The position numbers were made by a program, and so were the translations under genes. The notes below the pieces were generated by a model. That model searched no databases. It had not been told where the DNA came from and saw only the letters and a program-made list of their open reading frames with translations. 64,000 bases of DNA from Clostridia bacterium (lineage in GTDB: Bacteria; Bacillota; Clostridia; Acetivibrionales; DSM-2933): positions 1 to 64,000 of the forward strand of contig JAOABQ010000103.1 of the NCBI GenBank assembly GCA_026418275.1. The letters are read 5' to 3'. Shown in pieces: positions 35,454 through 44,190 of this stretch (the stretch's first letter is position 1; each line of letters begins with the position of its first letter).

Positions 35454-37898
35454 ATGGATGAAAGAATGATGAGTGAAAACATAAAACAGGAATTTATGAC
35501 GCTGAGGGACAAGATCATTGAGCTTCAGTACCGGCATTTGAATGAGATGCAAAAAGAAGCGGTTTTTACCGTGCAAGGACCGGTACTTATTTTGGCGGGT
35601 GCGGGATCAGGTAAAACTACGGTATTGGTAAACCGGATTGCCCATATGATTCGGTTCGGGGATGCCTATAAGAACAATAGGGTTCCGGAGGGAATCTCCG
35701 GGGAAGACATGGATATGCTAAAGAACTGCCTGGATCATCCCAAAGACCTCACTGAGGATGCAGTCCGTCTTTTAAGGGGTAATTGCGTGCATCCTGCAAG
35801 TATTTTGGCAATTACATTTACCAATAAGGCTGCAAAGGAAATGAAGGAAAGGGTGAACCGGCTTTTGGGGGCGCTGTCCGAGAGCATGTGGATCAGTACC
35901 TTCCACTCCACTTGTGTAAGGATTTTAAGAAGAGATATTGAAAGGATCGGCTTTGACAGGAATTTTGTTATTTACGATACGGCGGACCAGCAAACAGTGA
36001 TCAAGGACTGCTTGAAGGAACTTAAAATGGATGACAAGAATTTTCCGCCCAGATCTGTGCAGGAGATGATCGGAAAGGCCAAGGACGAACTGATGGATCC
36101 CGGAATGTATACCAAAATGTATGCAGGGGATTTTAGGATGAGTAAAATAGCTGCTGTGTACGAGCTGTATCAGAAAAAGCTTAAGCAGAATAATGCCCTT
36201 GATTTTGATGATATTATTATGTTTACCATTAAATTGTTTTTGGAAAATCCGGATGTTTTGGATTACTACCATAAACGGTTTAGATATATTATGGTAGACG
36301 AGTACCAGGATACCAATACGGCCCAGTACTCTCTGGTAAGTCTTTTCGCCCAGGCAAACAGGAACCTTTGTGTTGTGGGAGATGATGACCAGTCCATTTA
36401 CGGCTGGAGAGGGGCAAATATTCGAAATATACTGGATTTTGAGAAAGAATTCCGGGATTGTAAGACCATCAAACTGGAACAGAATTACCGGTCTACCCAA
36501 ATTATTCTTGATGCGGCGAACAGTGTAATCCGGAATAATATAGGGCGGAAAAACAAAAGCCTTTGGACGGATAACGAAGTGGGCGGCAAGATTCAAAGCT
36601 ATCAGGGAATGAACGAACATGAGGAAGCTCTTTTTGTAACCAATGAGATCAGAAAGATCCGCTCCCAGAGCGATAAGGACTATAAGGATTTTGCCATTTT
36701 ATACAGGATCAATGCCCAGTCCCGTGTACTTGAAGAAATGCTAATGCGGGATGCCATTCCCTATAAGATTGTGGGGGGGCTCAAGTTCTACGACCGGAAG
36801 GAAATTAAGGATATTTTGGCATACCTCAGGGTCATTCAAAATCCTGCGGACAATATCAGCTTAAAAAGAATTATCAACGTGCCCAAAAGAGGGATCGGAA
36901 ATACCACGGTAGATACTGCCGAAGCCATTGCTGTGAGTAGGGAAATCAGCATATTCAGTGTTGTTTCCAACTCCACCGAAATTTCAGAACTTCAAAGGGC
37001 GTCAGCAAAACTTCAAAACTTTGCCACACTAATATCCAAGTTCAGAGTGCTAAAGGAGCACATGACCGTACCTGAGTTGATTGAGCAGGTTATTGAACAG
37101 TCCGGCATTCTTAAGGAACTGGAAGAGGAAAATACGGTTGAGTCGCAAACGAGAATTGAAAATATTAAGGAATTGATTTCCGGAGCCATGGACTTTGAAG
37201 AAGAAAGCGAAGAGAAAGGGCTGGAGGCTTTTCTTGCTCATATCTCTCTTGTTTCGGATATCGATAATTTAAAAGGGGAAAGTGACAGTGTGATTTTAAT
37301 GACGCTGCACAGTGCCAAGGGGCTTGAATTCCCTGTCGTATTCATGGTAGGGATGGAAGAGGGGGTTTTCCCGGGTTACCGCTCCATGGCCGAAGAAAGC
37401 AGCCTGGAGGAAGAAAGAAGGCTCTGCTATGTAGGGATTACGCGGGCAAGGGAAAAACTGTTTATGACCAGTACCTACTCCAGAACATTGTTCGGTAACA
37501 CTTCCTACAACAGGGAATCAAGATTTATGCGGGAGATTCCCGAGGAGTTTTTGGAAAACCCAAACCGGGTGCAAAGTAAAAGTAAGACTTCCCCCCAAAC
37601 CCAAAATAATGGAGGCGTGGGTACGGGTTTTAAGATTCCCACAAAGACACCGGTAAGTGCCGGTGCTCCTGCTTTTCCACGGATGTATACGCCTTCTGGC
37701 AGCGGTATTCCTCAAAAATCTCAAGCTGCTCAATGCGGCTTTAATGTGGGAGATAATGTGCAGCATAAAAAGTTTGGCCAGGGGGTTATTACCGCCATGG
37801 AGAAGGAAAATGGCGATTACAAGCTGGAAATTCAGTTTAAGGGTGTAGGAATGAAAAGGCTCATGGCGGCCTTTGCGAACCTCACTAAAATCGGTTGA
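35454..37898 (+). CDS. pcrA: ATP-dependent DNA helicase PcrA/UvrD (superfamily 1)
   Basis: 814 residues. A 3'-5' helicase for repair and plasmid replication. Walker A (GAGSGKTT, residues 49-56), motif Ia (ITFTNKAAKEM), Walker B/motif II (VDEYQDTN), motif III (GDDDQSIYGWRG), motif IV (LEQNYRST) and motifs V-VI (TLHSAKGLEFPVVF, VGITRAREKL) are all present. An insertion of about 40 residues lies between motifs I and Ia. The C-terminal domain (VGDNVQHKKFGQGVITAME) is the Tudor-like RNA-polymerase-binding domain of PcrA. The start among ATGs at 35454, 35458 and 35466-35469 is uncertain because no clear Shine-Dalgarno is visible. Confidence 0.95.
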   Translation: MDERMMSENIKQEFMTLRDKIIELQYRHLNEMQKEAVFTVQGPVLILAGAGSGKTTVLVNRIAHMIRFGDAYKNNRVPEGISGEDMDMLKNCLDHPKDLTEDAVRLLRGNCVHPASILAITFTNKAAKEMKERVNRLLGALSESMWISTFHSTCVRILRRDIERIGFDRNFVIYDTADQQTVIKDCLKELKMDDKNFPPRSVQEMIGKAKDELMDPGMYTKMYAGDFRMSKIAAVYELYQKKLKQNNALDFDDIIMFTIKLFLENPDVLDYYHKRFRYIMVDEYQDTNTAQYSLVSLFAQANRNLCVVGDDDQSIYGWRGANIRNILDFEKEFRDCKTIKLEQNYRSTQIILDAANSVIRNNIGRKNKSLWTDNEVGGKIQSYQGMNEHEEALFVTNEIRKIRSQSDKDYKDFAILYRINAQSRVLEEMLMRDAIPYKIVGGLKFYDRKEIKDILAYLRVIQNPADNISLKRIINVPKRGIGNTTVDTAEAIAVSREISIFSVVSNSTEISELQRASAKLQNFATLISKFRVLKEHMTVPELIEQVIEQSGILKELEEENTVESQTRIENIKELISGAMDFEEESEEKGLEAFLAHISLVSDIDNLKGESDSVILMTLHSAKGLEFPVVFMVGMEEGVFPGYRSMAEESSLEEERRLCYVGITRAREKLFMTSTYSRTLFGNTSYNRESRFMREIPEEFLENPNRVQSKSKTSPQTQNNGGVGTGFKIPTKTPVSAGAPAFPRMYTPSGSGIPQKSQAAQCGFNVGDNVQHKKFGQGVITAMEKENGDYKLEIQFKGVGMKRLMAAFANLTKIG

Positions 37899-37934
37899 GT
37901 ACAATAGAGATGGGGATAAGTAGAATTGAACGTG

Positions 37935-37966
37935 AAACCTCTTTTGATTTTAAAAGGGGTTTTTTG
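37935..37966 (+). terminator. Rho-independent terminator after pcrA
   Basis: AAACCTCTTTT pairs with AAAAGGGGTTT and is followed by a T-run. Confidence 0.8.
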
Positions 37967-38168
37967 TTACATAATTGTAATAATGTAATTTCAAAATTTA
38001 AAGGAACCAAACGGTAAATGTGCCGTCTAATTTATTGAAAACGGAAAATCTGATTTATACAAGGATATTTTTACAGGATGGAGTGAAAACCCTGACTTTA
38101 TAGCATTTTCATTTACCCTCCTGAAAAATACAGTATAATTCAAACGCTTTATTTTTAAAAATAATATC

Positions 38169-38265
38169 GATAACAAAATGTAAACACAGTAAAATTCGAG
38201 AGATGAAATACCTGACTTATTTGGAACTTTCGGAAACCGAGATTTTGCTTTTACAGTTTGTAGTC
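38169..38265 (+). repeat. ~95-bp hairpin element, copy B
   Basis: GATAACAAAATGTAAA at the left pairs with TTTTACAGTTTGTAGTC at the right; the shared core lies at 38190-38215. The element ends 4 nt before the AGGAGG of the SLH gene. Its internal ATG (38203) reads in frame into that gene and so lengthens the open frame artificially. Confidence 0.8.
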
Positions 38266-38283
38266 TTAGAGGAGGAAATGGGG

Positions 38284-39999
38284 ATGAAAAGGTTAGTATT
38301 ATCCGTACTTATTGCAATTTTTATTTTCACCAGTGTAGCAGCATTTGGGGGGCCTACCGACAAGCAGAATTTAGCAGTTAAAGATCTTTATAATCAAAAT
38401 GAAGCGCAAAATCTTAATGGCAGGACCATTGTCTTAAACGGCCTTCAGTATGGTACCCGAAATGAGAGTGACAAAGCGGCAAAGTTAAGGACCAGGTCAG
38501 ACTGCTATCTTTTTGACGGCACAGGAACCATTATGATGGATGGTGGATGGCAGATTTATTATCAATGGAAGGAAAAGGGATTCTATGATGATGGCAAAAT
38601 CAGCGTCGATAAAAATGGAAAATGGACAGTGAAGGCCGCATGGCTCAAGTATGACAGTGAAGGACTGCCGTACCTGACCGCAAAGGGAAATGTTTTTGCT
38701 GATGTCGGAGGCCATTGGGCAGAGAGCTATATCTATAAAATGGCGGACAAAGGCTATATCCAAGGGGTTGGAGGGGGATTGTTCAAACCCAACCAGGAAA
38801 TGACAAGAGACCAGTTTATCTATATTCTTCATAAGGTATTAGGCATTCAAATCATGTATTTTAAGGCTCCGGATATTAAGGAATTTTTCAAGGATGTAAG
38901 TAATGAAAGCTATTATGCAGGTGCTTTATATGATATGGTGATTGAAAATATCGTAGATGACAAAGATATTTTTAGGCCCAATGATCCTATTAGCCGGGAA
39001 GAAATGGTTCATTATTTGATGAATGCGTACATTAAAAAGGGTGGGGAGGAGATTCCTACCAAAGACCTTCCGGTGAATAAGTTTGCAGATGCAAAGGATG
39101 TAAAGGGACAGTATTTCGAAAATATGAACCGTGCACTGCGACTTGCATTGATTCAAGGAAGAGGAAGCAGCTTCTTAAAACCCAAGGGACTGAGTACCAG
39201 AGCAGAAGTGCTGGTGGTCATAGACAGGATGTTAAATGCACTGGAAAACAAAAAGGAAAAGGTTAACGTGGAAGTGAGTACCGTAAAGGGGGCAAAATCC
39301 TTTACCATGAAGCTCTCGATTACAAATAACTCTGACAAAACGGTTGTTATCAATCACAACAACGGACAAAAATATGATTTTGTCCTATTGGATGAAGTTG
39401 GTAAGGAAATTTACCGGTGGTCAAAAGGGATGGCGTTTATTGAGATGCTGACAAGTACTGAGATCGAACCCGGTAAGACCATTGAATTTACCGCTGACCT
39501 GGACATCAACGAAAATAAAGAGATGCTTGACAAAGCGGCTACTATTCAAGGTTATATTGTAGGAACTTCAGAAGATTTTAAAATTAACCCTAAGGGGTAT
39601 CGGGGAATGATAACAAAGCCTGAGCCTCCCAAGTCCGGTGTTAAAGTAGAGCCGGGATTTGAAAAAACAGAGAAAGCACTTAAGATGAAAGTCAGGATCA
39701 TAAACAATACCGGGTCAAAAGTGAAAATCAGTTTCAACTCAACCCAGCAAGTGGATTTTAAACTCTTTGACCGTAATCATAAGCACCTTTATACCTGGTC
39801 CATGGATAAACTTTTTGCACAAGTCATAACCGAAGAGGAGATTGCACCGGGCAAGAGCTTGGAAATAGTGAGAGAATTGGATACCGAAACATATAAGGAT
39901 ATCATTGACAAAACAGTTTACCTAAAGGCTTATATCATAGGCCAATCGGAACAATTTAAAATTGATCCTAATGAAGGATTTGAAATAGAATTAAAGTAA
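38284..39999 (+). CDS. SLH-domain surface protein with two BsuPI-like domains
   Basis: 571 residues from ATG 38284 (AGGAGG at 38269-38274; ATG 38278 possible). After the signal peptide comes a small beta domain (~25-135), then three SLH repeats beginning FADVGGHWAESYIYKM, FFKDVSNESYYAGAL and KFADAKDVKGQYFENM, which bind secondary cell-wall polymer. Two tandem Ig-like domains follow (KLSITNNSDKTVVIN...IEPGKTIEF and KVRIINNTGSKVKIS...IAPGKSLEI) that resemble the intracellular proteinase inhibitor BsuPI fold. It is probably a cell-wall-anchored protein; any inhibitor function is speculation. Confidence 0.88.
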   Translation: MKRLVLSVLIAIFIFTSVAAFGGPTDKQNLAVKDLYNQNEAQNLNGRTIVLNGLQYGTRNESDKAAKLRTRSDCYLFDGTGTIMMDGGWQIYYQWKEKGFYDDGKISVDKNGKWTVKAAWLKYDSEGLPYLTAKGNVFADVGGHWAESYIYKMADKGYIQGVGGGLFKPNQEMTRDQFIYILHKVLGIQIMYFKAPDIKEFFKDVSNESYYAGALYDMVIENIVDDKDIFRPNDPISREEMVHYLMNAYIKKGGEEIPTKDLPVNKFADAKDVKGQYFENMNRALRLALIQGRGSSFLKPKGLSTRAEVLVVIDRMLNALENKKEKVNVEVSTVKGAKSFTMKLSITNNSDKTVVINHNNGQKYDFVLLDEVGKEIYRWSKGMAFIEMLTSTEIEPGKTIEFTADLDINENKEMLDKAATIQGYIVGTSEDFKINPKGYRGMITKPEPPKSGVKVEPGFEKTEKALKMKVRIINNTGSKVKISFNSTQQVDFKLFDRNHKHLYTWSMDKLFAQVITEEEIAPGKSLEIVRELDTETYKDIIDKTVYLKAYIIGQSEQFKIDPNEGFEIELK

Positions 40000-40005
40000 A
40001 AGAAG

Positions 40006-40029
40006 AAGGGACCCCTTAGGTCCCTTTCC
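40006..40029. terminator. Hairpin terminator between convergent genes
   Basis: AAGGGACC and GGTCCCTT with loop CCTTA, followed on the plus strand by TCCTTTT. It may serve both the SLH gene and the minus-strand operon. Confidence 0.75.
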
Positions 40030-40047
40030 TTTTACCCCGGAAGTATA

Positions 40048-41346
40048 TTATATTCCGTCCTTTAGTTCTTTTATTTCTTCAACCTCCCGGTCTTTAATCT
40101 CTCCTGATCCATACCGGGCAAGGTTGTATAGGGATGCAAGCCTGGTTCCTTTCGGGGAAGACGATTTTTCCCATGATAGGATGTCCTTGCAGGTTTCCGA
40201 GGGGGTTAAATTCCGCTTAAAGGGATAACCCTTCAAGATGGATTTAAGAAGAAGCTGCCGGTAAATATAACGGATTCTTTCCTGGTTATTTTTTAAGTTT
40301 TCCCACTTGGGCTCTTTAATAAAAAGTCCGGACAGCCATGTCTTAAGCGTTTTATAATCGAATTTTAAGGCGTTCGAACGGTCTAGTTTTTCTTTATAGT
40401 CAATAAACCCAAAAGATTCTCTTTCCTTTTTGGGAGAGACTTTAAAAAACTTCCGCAGAACGATTTTGGTATGTTTATAAACGGACTTGGCCAGCTCAAT
40501 CAGTACAAGGATGATGGCAACCGCAGCGATGGCTAAAATAACTTTAAAAACTGCCTGCAAAAGTATATCGATAAGGGAACCGGTTCCTTCTGTCTTTACT
40601 GCCTCTAGCCTTAGAAGCTTTTTAGTGGCTGGAGGAATCTTCTCGGTTTTTAATAATAAAAGGGAGGGTAAAATCAAAATTACTTTGACCACTGTGAAAA
40701 CAACCTTACCCACAATTTCCTTAACCCAATGGATACTGCTGATGGCTAATAGTGCAACAAAAATGCCGGAGAGAAAAAGTGTGTTTAGCTTTAGGATAAA
40801 AAAGGGCAGCTCCGGTTTTCCGCTCCTTGGGGAGGCGGCATACTGCAGGTGGTATAGGTTGTTTCTAAGAAGGCACAGGAGAACACAAGCCACACTTAAA
40901 ATTTCTATCAGTCCGAAGTAGGGGTAATATTTTCCGATATTTTTAAATATGAAGTATGAAAAGAAATAGCCTCCCAGTGCAAACCAGAAAAAATAATCGG
41001 ATGTTTGATGTGACCATCCCTGACTAACCAAACGGACCCCCCGGATAAAGGTGCAAAACAACAAGAACCATAGGATTACAGTGATTACATTAAATGGATT
41101 TACCGCAAGTACAATGGAGAGTGTGAAAAGGATGCCCAGCGTATAGGTTATGAGGGTCATTTTATTTAAAAACAGCAGCCGGATCATGATGGCTGCAAGC
41201 TGTGTGATGATAAGAAGAGAAAAAAAGGGCCAAAGCCTTGAAGTTGGTAAAAGGTTAATACAGACAATCAGTATGAATGGAAAAATAAACAATAATTCCA
41301 TAATCCCATGAAAACATTTCATGAATATAAACCTAAGGTTTGTCAT
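40048..41346 (-). CDS. Polytopic membrane protein, DUF4129-like C-terminus
   Basis: 432 residues. About eight hydrophobic helices in the first 290 residues are followed by a cytosolic helical region in which NNQERIRYIYRQLLLKSILKG and LTPSETCKDI resemble the DUF4129 tail of proteins found with MoxR, DUF58 and transglutaminase genes. Its start overlaps the stop of the DUF58 gene by 4 nt (ATGA), so it is the last gene of that operon. The function is unknown; a membrane assembly role with MoxR is inferred from context. The transglutaminase usually found with such sets is missing here. Confidence 0.7.
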   Translation of the reverse strand: MTNLRFIFMKCFHGIMELLFIFPFILIVCINLLPTSRLWPFFSLLIITQLAAIMIRLLFLNKMTLITYTLGILFTLSIVLAVNPFNVITVILWFLLFCTFIRGVRLVSQGWSHQTSDYFFWFALGGYFFSYFIFKNIGKYYPYFGLIEILSVACVLLCLLRNNLYHLQYAASPRSGKPELPFFILKLNTLFLSGIFVALLAISSIHWVKEIVGKVVFTVVKVILILPSLLLLKTEKIPPATKKLLRLEAVKTEGTGSLIDILLQAVFKVILAIAAVAIILVLIELAKSVYKHTKIVLRKFFKVSPKKERESFGFIDYKEKLDRSNALKFDYKTLKTWLSGLFIKEPKWENLKNNQERIRYIYRQLLLKSILKGYPFKRNLTPSETCKDILSWEKSSSPKGTRLASLYNLARYGSGEIKDREVEEIKELKDGI

Positions 41347-42428
41347 CGAATCTCCTCCTCCCCGGGAAAATGACCCAAATGAAGAATTTCTACCGCATTT
41401 CCCGATGCTTTCATCTTTTCAATTTTATTTTCAAGCCGTTCATTTATAAAAGGTGTTATGATAAGGATATCAACATTTCGCATTTCCATGGCCTCATCCA
41501 AAAATGTATGGAATGTAACAGCTCTTTCTATAACCAGCTTTGCCATAACTTCCAATAGCCCTATCCAGTGTTCGGTACTGCAGCTTGGATAGATGAATAC
41601 AGGGGCCTTTTCCTGGCCTAAGAGGTATCCGTTGCAGCCAAAACCTGTTTCGATTCCCTTGGTAATAGCGGAATAGGCGATGGAGGATGCATAGGATATT
41701 CCCTTTTCAGCAAGGTCGGGATCCGAAAGGGAATCCCAACTGTCTTCGGTGGATTCAATATTTAAAAGGACCAAAAGTTTTGTGTTTGCTGTATAATCTG
41801 TATTATGGACTTGGAGCCTTCCCGCTTTTGCTGTTGCTTTCCAGTTAATCCTGTTTAACGGGTCGCCATAATGGTATTCTCTGACTCCTGAGACCATAAA
41901 GGGATCATCCACAATCCAGCGCCTCACCACAAGGTCCCCCTGCCAGCTGTGGGTAGGGAGATCAATATCATCGGTTGATATAATTTTAGGATAGACTAAA
42001 AGTTCGGAAGAAAGGGAAATGTCTTTATAAACCTGGTGTATCCCTAAGGGATCTCCGCTGGTCATAGCTGCAGAGGAAAGCTGGTAAAAACCCCGTTTCA
42101 GACAGCGAATTTTATGCCTTCGGGTAATCTTGGTGTAAGGCATGAGGGAAAAGAGGCTTCGATGGTATTGTTGATGTTCTATGTTTAAATTGGATTGCTT
42201 TTCAAATTCCAGGTATTTGCTGATCTTTGACTCCAGCCGGAGCCAAAATACGGGAAGGAGTTTATGGTTTGAAATTATTTCAACCATTTCAACATTTTCA
42301 CCGGCATAAACAGAAGACGCACTAAAAAAACGATTGTAATCAAGATTTTTAAAAACCCTCTTCTTATATACCTTTCCTTGGACTATTAAAAAAACAAATG
42401 TAAAAAAAATGAGCCAGGCTACAGCCAT
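41343..42428 (-). CDS. DUF58 (von Willebrand-like) protein
   Basis: 361 residues with an N-terminal transmembrane segment. The DUF58 signature is clear: GVREYHYGDPLNRINWKATA followed by LQVHNTDY and a VWA-like fold (LLVLLNIEST). In MoxR operons DUF58 proteins are thought to bind metal through a degenerate MIDAS and act with the AAA ATPase. It overlaps the MoxR gene by 10 nt and the following gene by 4 nt, so the three are translationally coupled. Confidence 0.9.
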   Translation of the reverse strand: MAVAWLIFFTFVFLIVQGKVYKKRVFKNLDYNRFFSASSVYAGENVEMVEIISNHKLLPVFWLRLESKISKYLEFEKQSNLNIEHQQYHRSLFSLMPYTKITRRHKIRCLKRGFYQLSSAAMTSGDPLGIHQVYKDISLSSELLVYPKIISTDDIDLPTHSWQGDLVVRRWIVDDPFMVSGVREYHYGDPLNRINWKATAKAGRLQVHNTDYTANTKLLVLLNIESTEDSWDSLSDPDLAEKGISYASSIAYSAITKGIETGFGCNGYLLGQEKAPVFIYPSCSTEHWIGLLEVMAKLVIERAVTFHTFLDEAMEMRNVDILIITPFINERLENKIEKMKASGNAVEILHLGHFPGEEEIR

Positions 42429-43399
42429 TCTCCTTCACTTCCTTTAACCAGTTTATCTTCTGACGGAACAGGTATTTCCTTTAATATCTGATCCAGAATG
42501 GATTCCTGGCGGCGTTCTTTCATTTGGAAGGAGCTTTTTAGAATGAGCCTGTGGCTTAAAACCGGTTTTGCCATGGCTTTGATATCGTCGGGTACAACAA
42601 AGTCGCGTCCCTTAAGGATGGCGAAGACCTGCACAGCCTTAAGGAGTGCCTGGCTTGCACGGGGGCTGGCGCCTAAGACGATTTCCTGATGATTTCTGGT
42701 CTTTTCTACAATGCCGAGTATATACCGGAGTAAATCGTCACTTACATAGACCTTGCTGAAAGAAGCTTGAGCATCTTTCACTTCGTTGGCCTCTGCTATT
42801 TTACGCATATTGTCCAGAGGATTTTGTTCCCTGAAACGTTTCAAAACCTCAACGCCTTCTTCACTTGATGGATATCCCATCCGGATTTTGACTAAAAACC
42901 TGTCAAGCTGAGCCTCCGGGAGGGGAAAAGTCCCCTGAATTTCAACAGGGTTTTGTGTGGCAATGACCATAAAAGGACTGGCTAAGGTATGGGTTTCTCC
43001 ATCGATGCTTACCTGCCGTTCCTCCATACATTCGAGAAGTGCTGATTGGGTGCGGGGTGTTGCCCTGTTGATTTCATCTGCAAGAAGAATATTTGAAAAG
43101 ATTGGGCCTGGACGGAACTCAAAGTCACCCTTTTTTTGATTAAAGTAGTTAATTCCCGTTAAATCTGAAGGTAAGAGATCGGGGGTAAACTGGATTCTTT
43201 TAAAGGTACAGTTAAGGGACTTTGCCAAAGATTTGGCAAGCAGGGTTTTTCCCATACCCGGCATATCCTCCAGCAGCACATGCCCTGATGAGACCAATGC
43301 CACTGTAAGCAAGTCTATAATCTCATCCTTGCCTACAATTACTTCCTGGATGTTCGCTTTCATCTTTTCAGCAAAGTTTTTAATTTGACTGATTTCCAT
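42419..43399 (-). CDS. MoxR-family AAA+ ATPase
   Basis: 326 residues, with GGGAGGCGG upstream of ATG 43399. Walker A (EDMPGMGKTLLAKSLA), Walker B (LLADEINRATPRTQSALLE), sensor 1 (VIATQNPVE) and the GASPRASQAL sensor-2 helix are present, giving a typical MoxR/RavA chaperone. Such ATPases help fold or load metal into partner proteins carrying VWA domains, here the DUF58 protein encoded next. Confidence 0.95.
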   Translation of the reverse strand: MEISQIKNFAEKMKANIQEVIVGKDEIIDLLTVALVSSGHVLLEDMPGMGKTLLAKSLAKSLNCTFKRIQFTPDLLPSDLTGINYFNQKKGDFEFRPGPIFSNILLADEINRATPRTQSALLECMEERQVSIDGETHTLASPFMVIATQNPVEIQGTFPLPEAQLDRFLVKIRMGYPSSEEGVEVLKRFREQNPLDNMRKIAEANEVKDAQASFSKVYVSDDLLRYILGIVEKTRNHQEIVLGASPRASQALLKAVQVFAILKGRDFVVPDDIKAMAKPVLSHRLILKSSFQMKERRQESILDQILKEIPVPSEDKLVKGSEGEWL

Positions 43400-43448
43400 T
43401 TTCCTGCCGCCTCCCTAATAAAATAACTGCCTACCCTGAAAATAATGA

Positions 43449-43760
43449 TTATTCCATCATATTTGCATCATAAAATAGGGCACGATAGACGACATAGAGG
43501 GAAAACGCCGTATAGACACCCCACTTAAGGGCGATGATTACTCTATAAAACTTTATTCTTTTGTTAATAGCCTGTTCGGACAGCTTTATATTCCAGTCTT
43601 CCTTGTCACTTTTATTCCATACCGGCTTAATAAAAATAATGACGATAATGGCGCAAATGACAGAAATGGCAAAGGTACGGGTGGTTTCATCAAATATAAG
43701 TGCGATAAACGCAAGTGAGCCGATTAAGTATTCAAGAATCCATGCAATAAAACCTAGCAT
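43449..43760 (-). CDS. Small membrane protein heading the MoxR operon
   Basis: 103 residues from ATG 43760 (AGAGAGG 8 nt upstream; TTG 43766 is in frame). Two hydrophobic helices near the N-terminus and one near the C-terminus (WGVYTAFSLYVVYRALF), separated by a charged loop. I know no family for it. It ends 50 nt before MoxR and is likely the first gene of the operon. Confidence 0.65.
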   Translation of the reverse strand: MLGFIAWILEYLIGSLAFIALIFDETTRTFAISVICAIIVIIFIKPVWNKSDKEDWNIKLSEQAINKRIKFYRVIIALKWGVYTAFSLYVVYRALFYDANMME

Positions 43761-43800
43761 AAACAAAACCTCTCTTTCTCTCTTTCAGGATACCGGTTTT

Positions 43801-43840
43801 TGTGATGGTATCACAGGGATATCGGTGATTTGGGATCACC
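43801..43840. promoter_or_regulatory. Paired palindromes upstream of the MoxR operon
   Basis: TGTGAT-GGT-ATCACA (43801-43815) and GGTGAT-TTGGG-ATCACC (43824-43840) share the half-site GTGAT/ATCAC and are centred 24 bp apart, roughly two helical turns. This is the pattern expected for tandem repressor or activator dimers controlling the minus-strand operon. Confidence 0.5.
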
Positions 43841-43887
43841 TTAATTCTATGATACTTCATTTTGCATAAGGGGTTAAGATGACCATG

Positions 43888-43932
43888 GTCATAAAAAAAT
43901 ATTGGGAGGTCATATTTTTTTATGACTTTTTT
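43888..43932 (+). terminator. AT-rich terminator-like hairpin between divergent genes
   Basis: GTCATAAAAAAATAT (43888-43902) is perfectly complementary to 43912-43926 and is followed by TTTTTT. No plus-strand gene precedes it, so it would end a small or antisense transcript. Confidence 0.5.
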
Positions 43933-44051
43933 AATGTTAAGGAAATTATGGTGGTTTTATATTTCTTGAAGGAGATCAAAGTAGCCAGGTTCTAGTCAAT
44001 TGTATCAATGCTACAAAATTCGCCACAGAATAACAAAAAGTGACATTTTTA

Positions 44052-44080
44052 TTGACATGGACAGGTAATTATTGTATAAA
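44052..44080 (+). promoter_or_regulatory. Sigma-A promoter for the first GT-C gene
   Basis: TTGACA at 44052-44057 and TATAAA at 44075-44080 with a 17-bp spacer; a ~100-nt leader follows. Confidence 0.7.
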
Positions 44081-44190
44081 TAATATAGGAAATATTTTAT
44101 GTAAAAGTATACTATTACCATACTGTGCGTCTTTCTAACATACATGTTTTCTTTTTACCAAAGTATGAACTTATTGATGAAGGTGATCCG

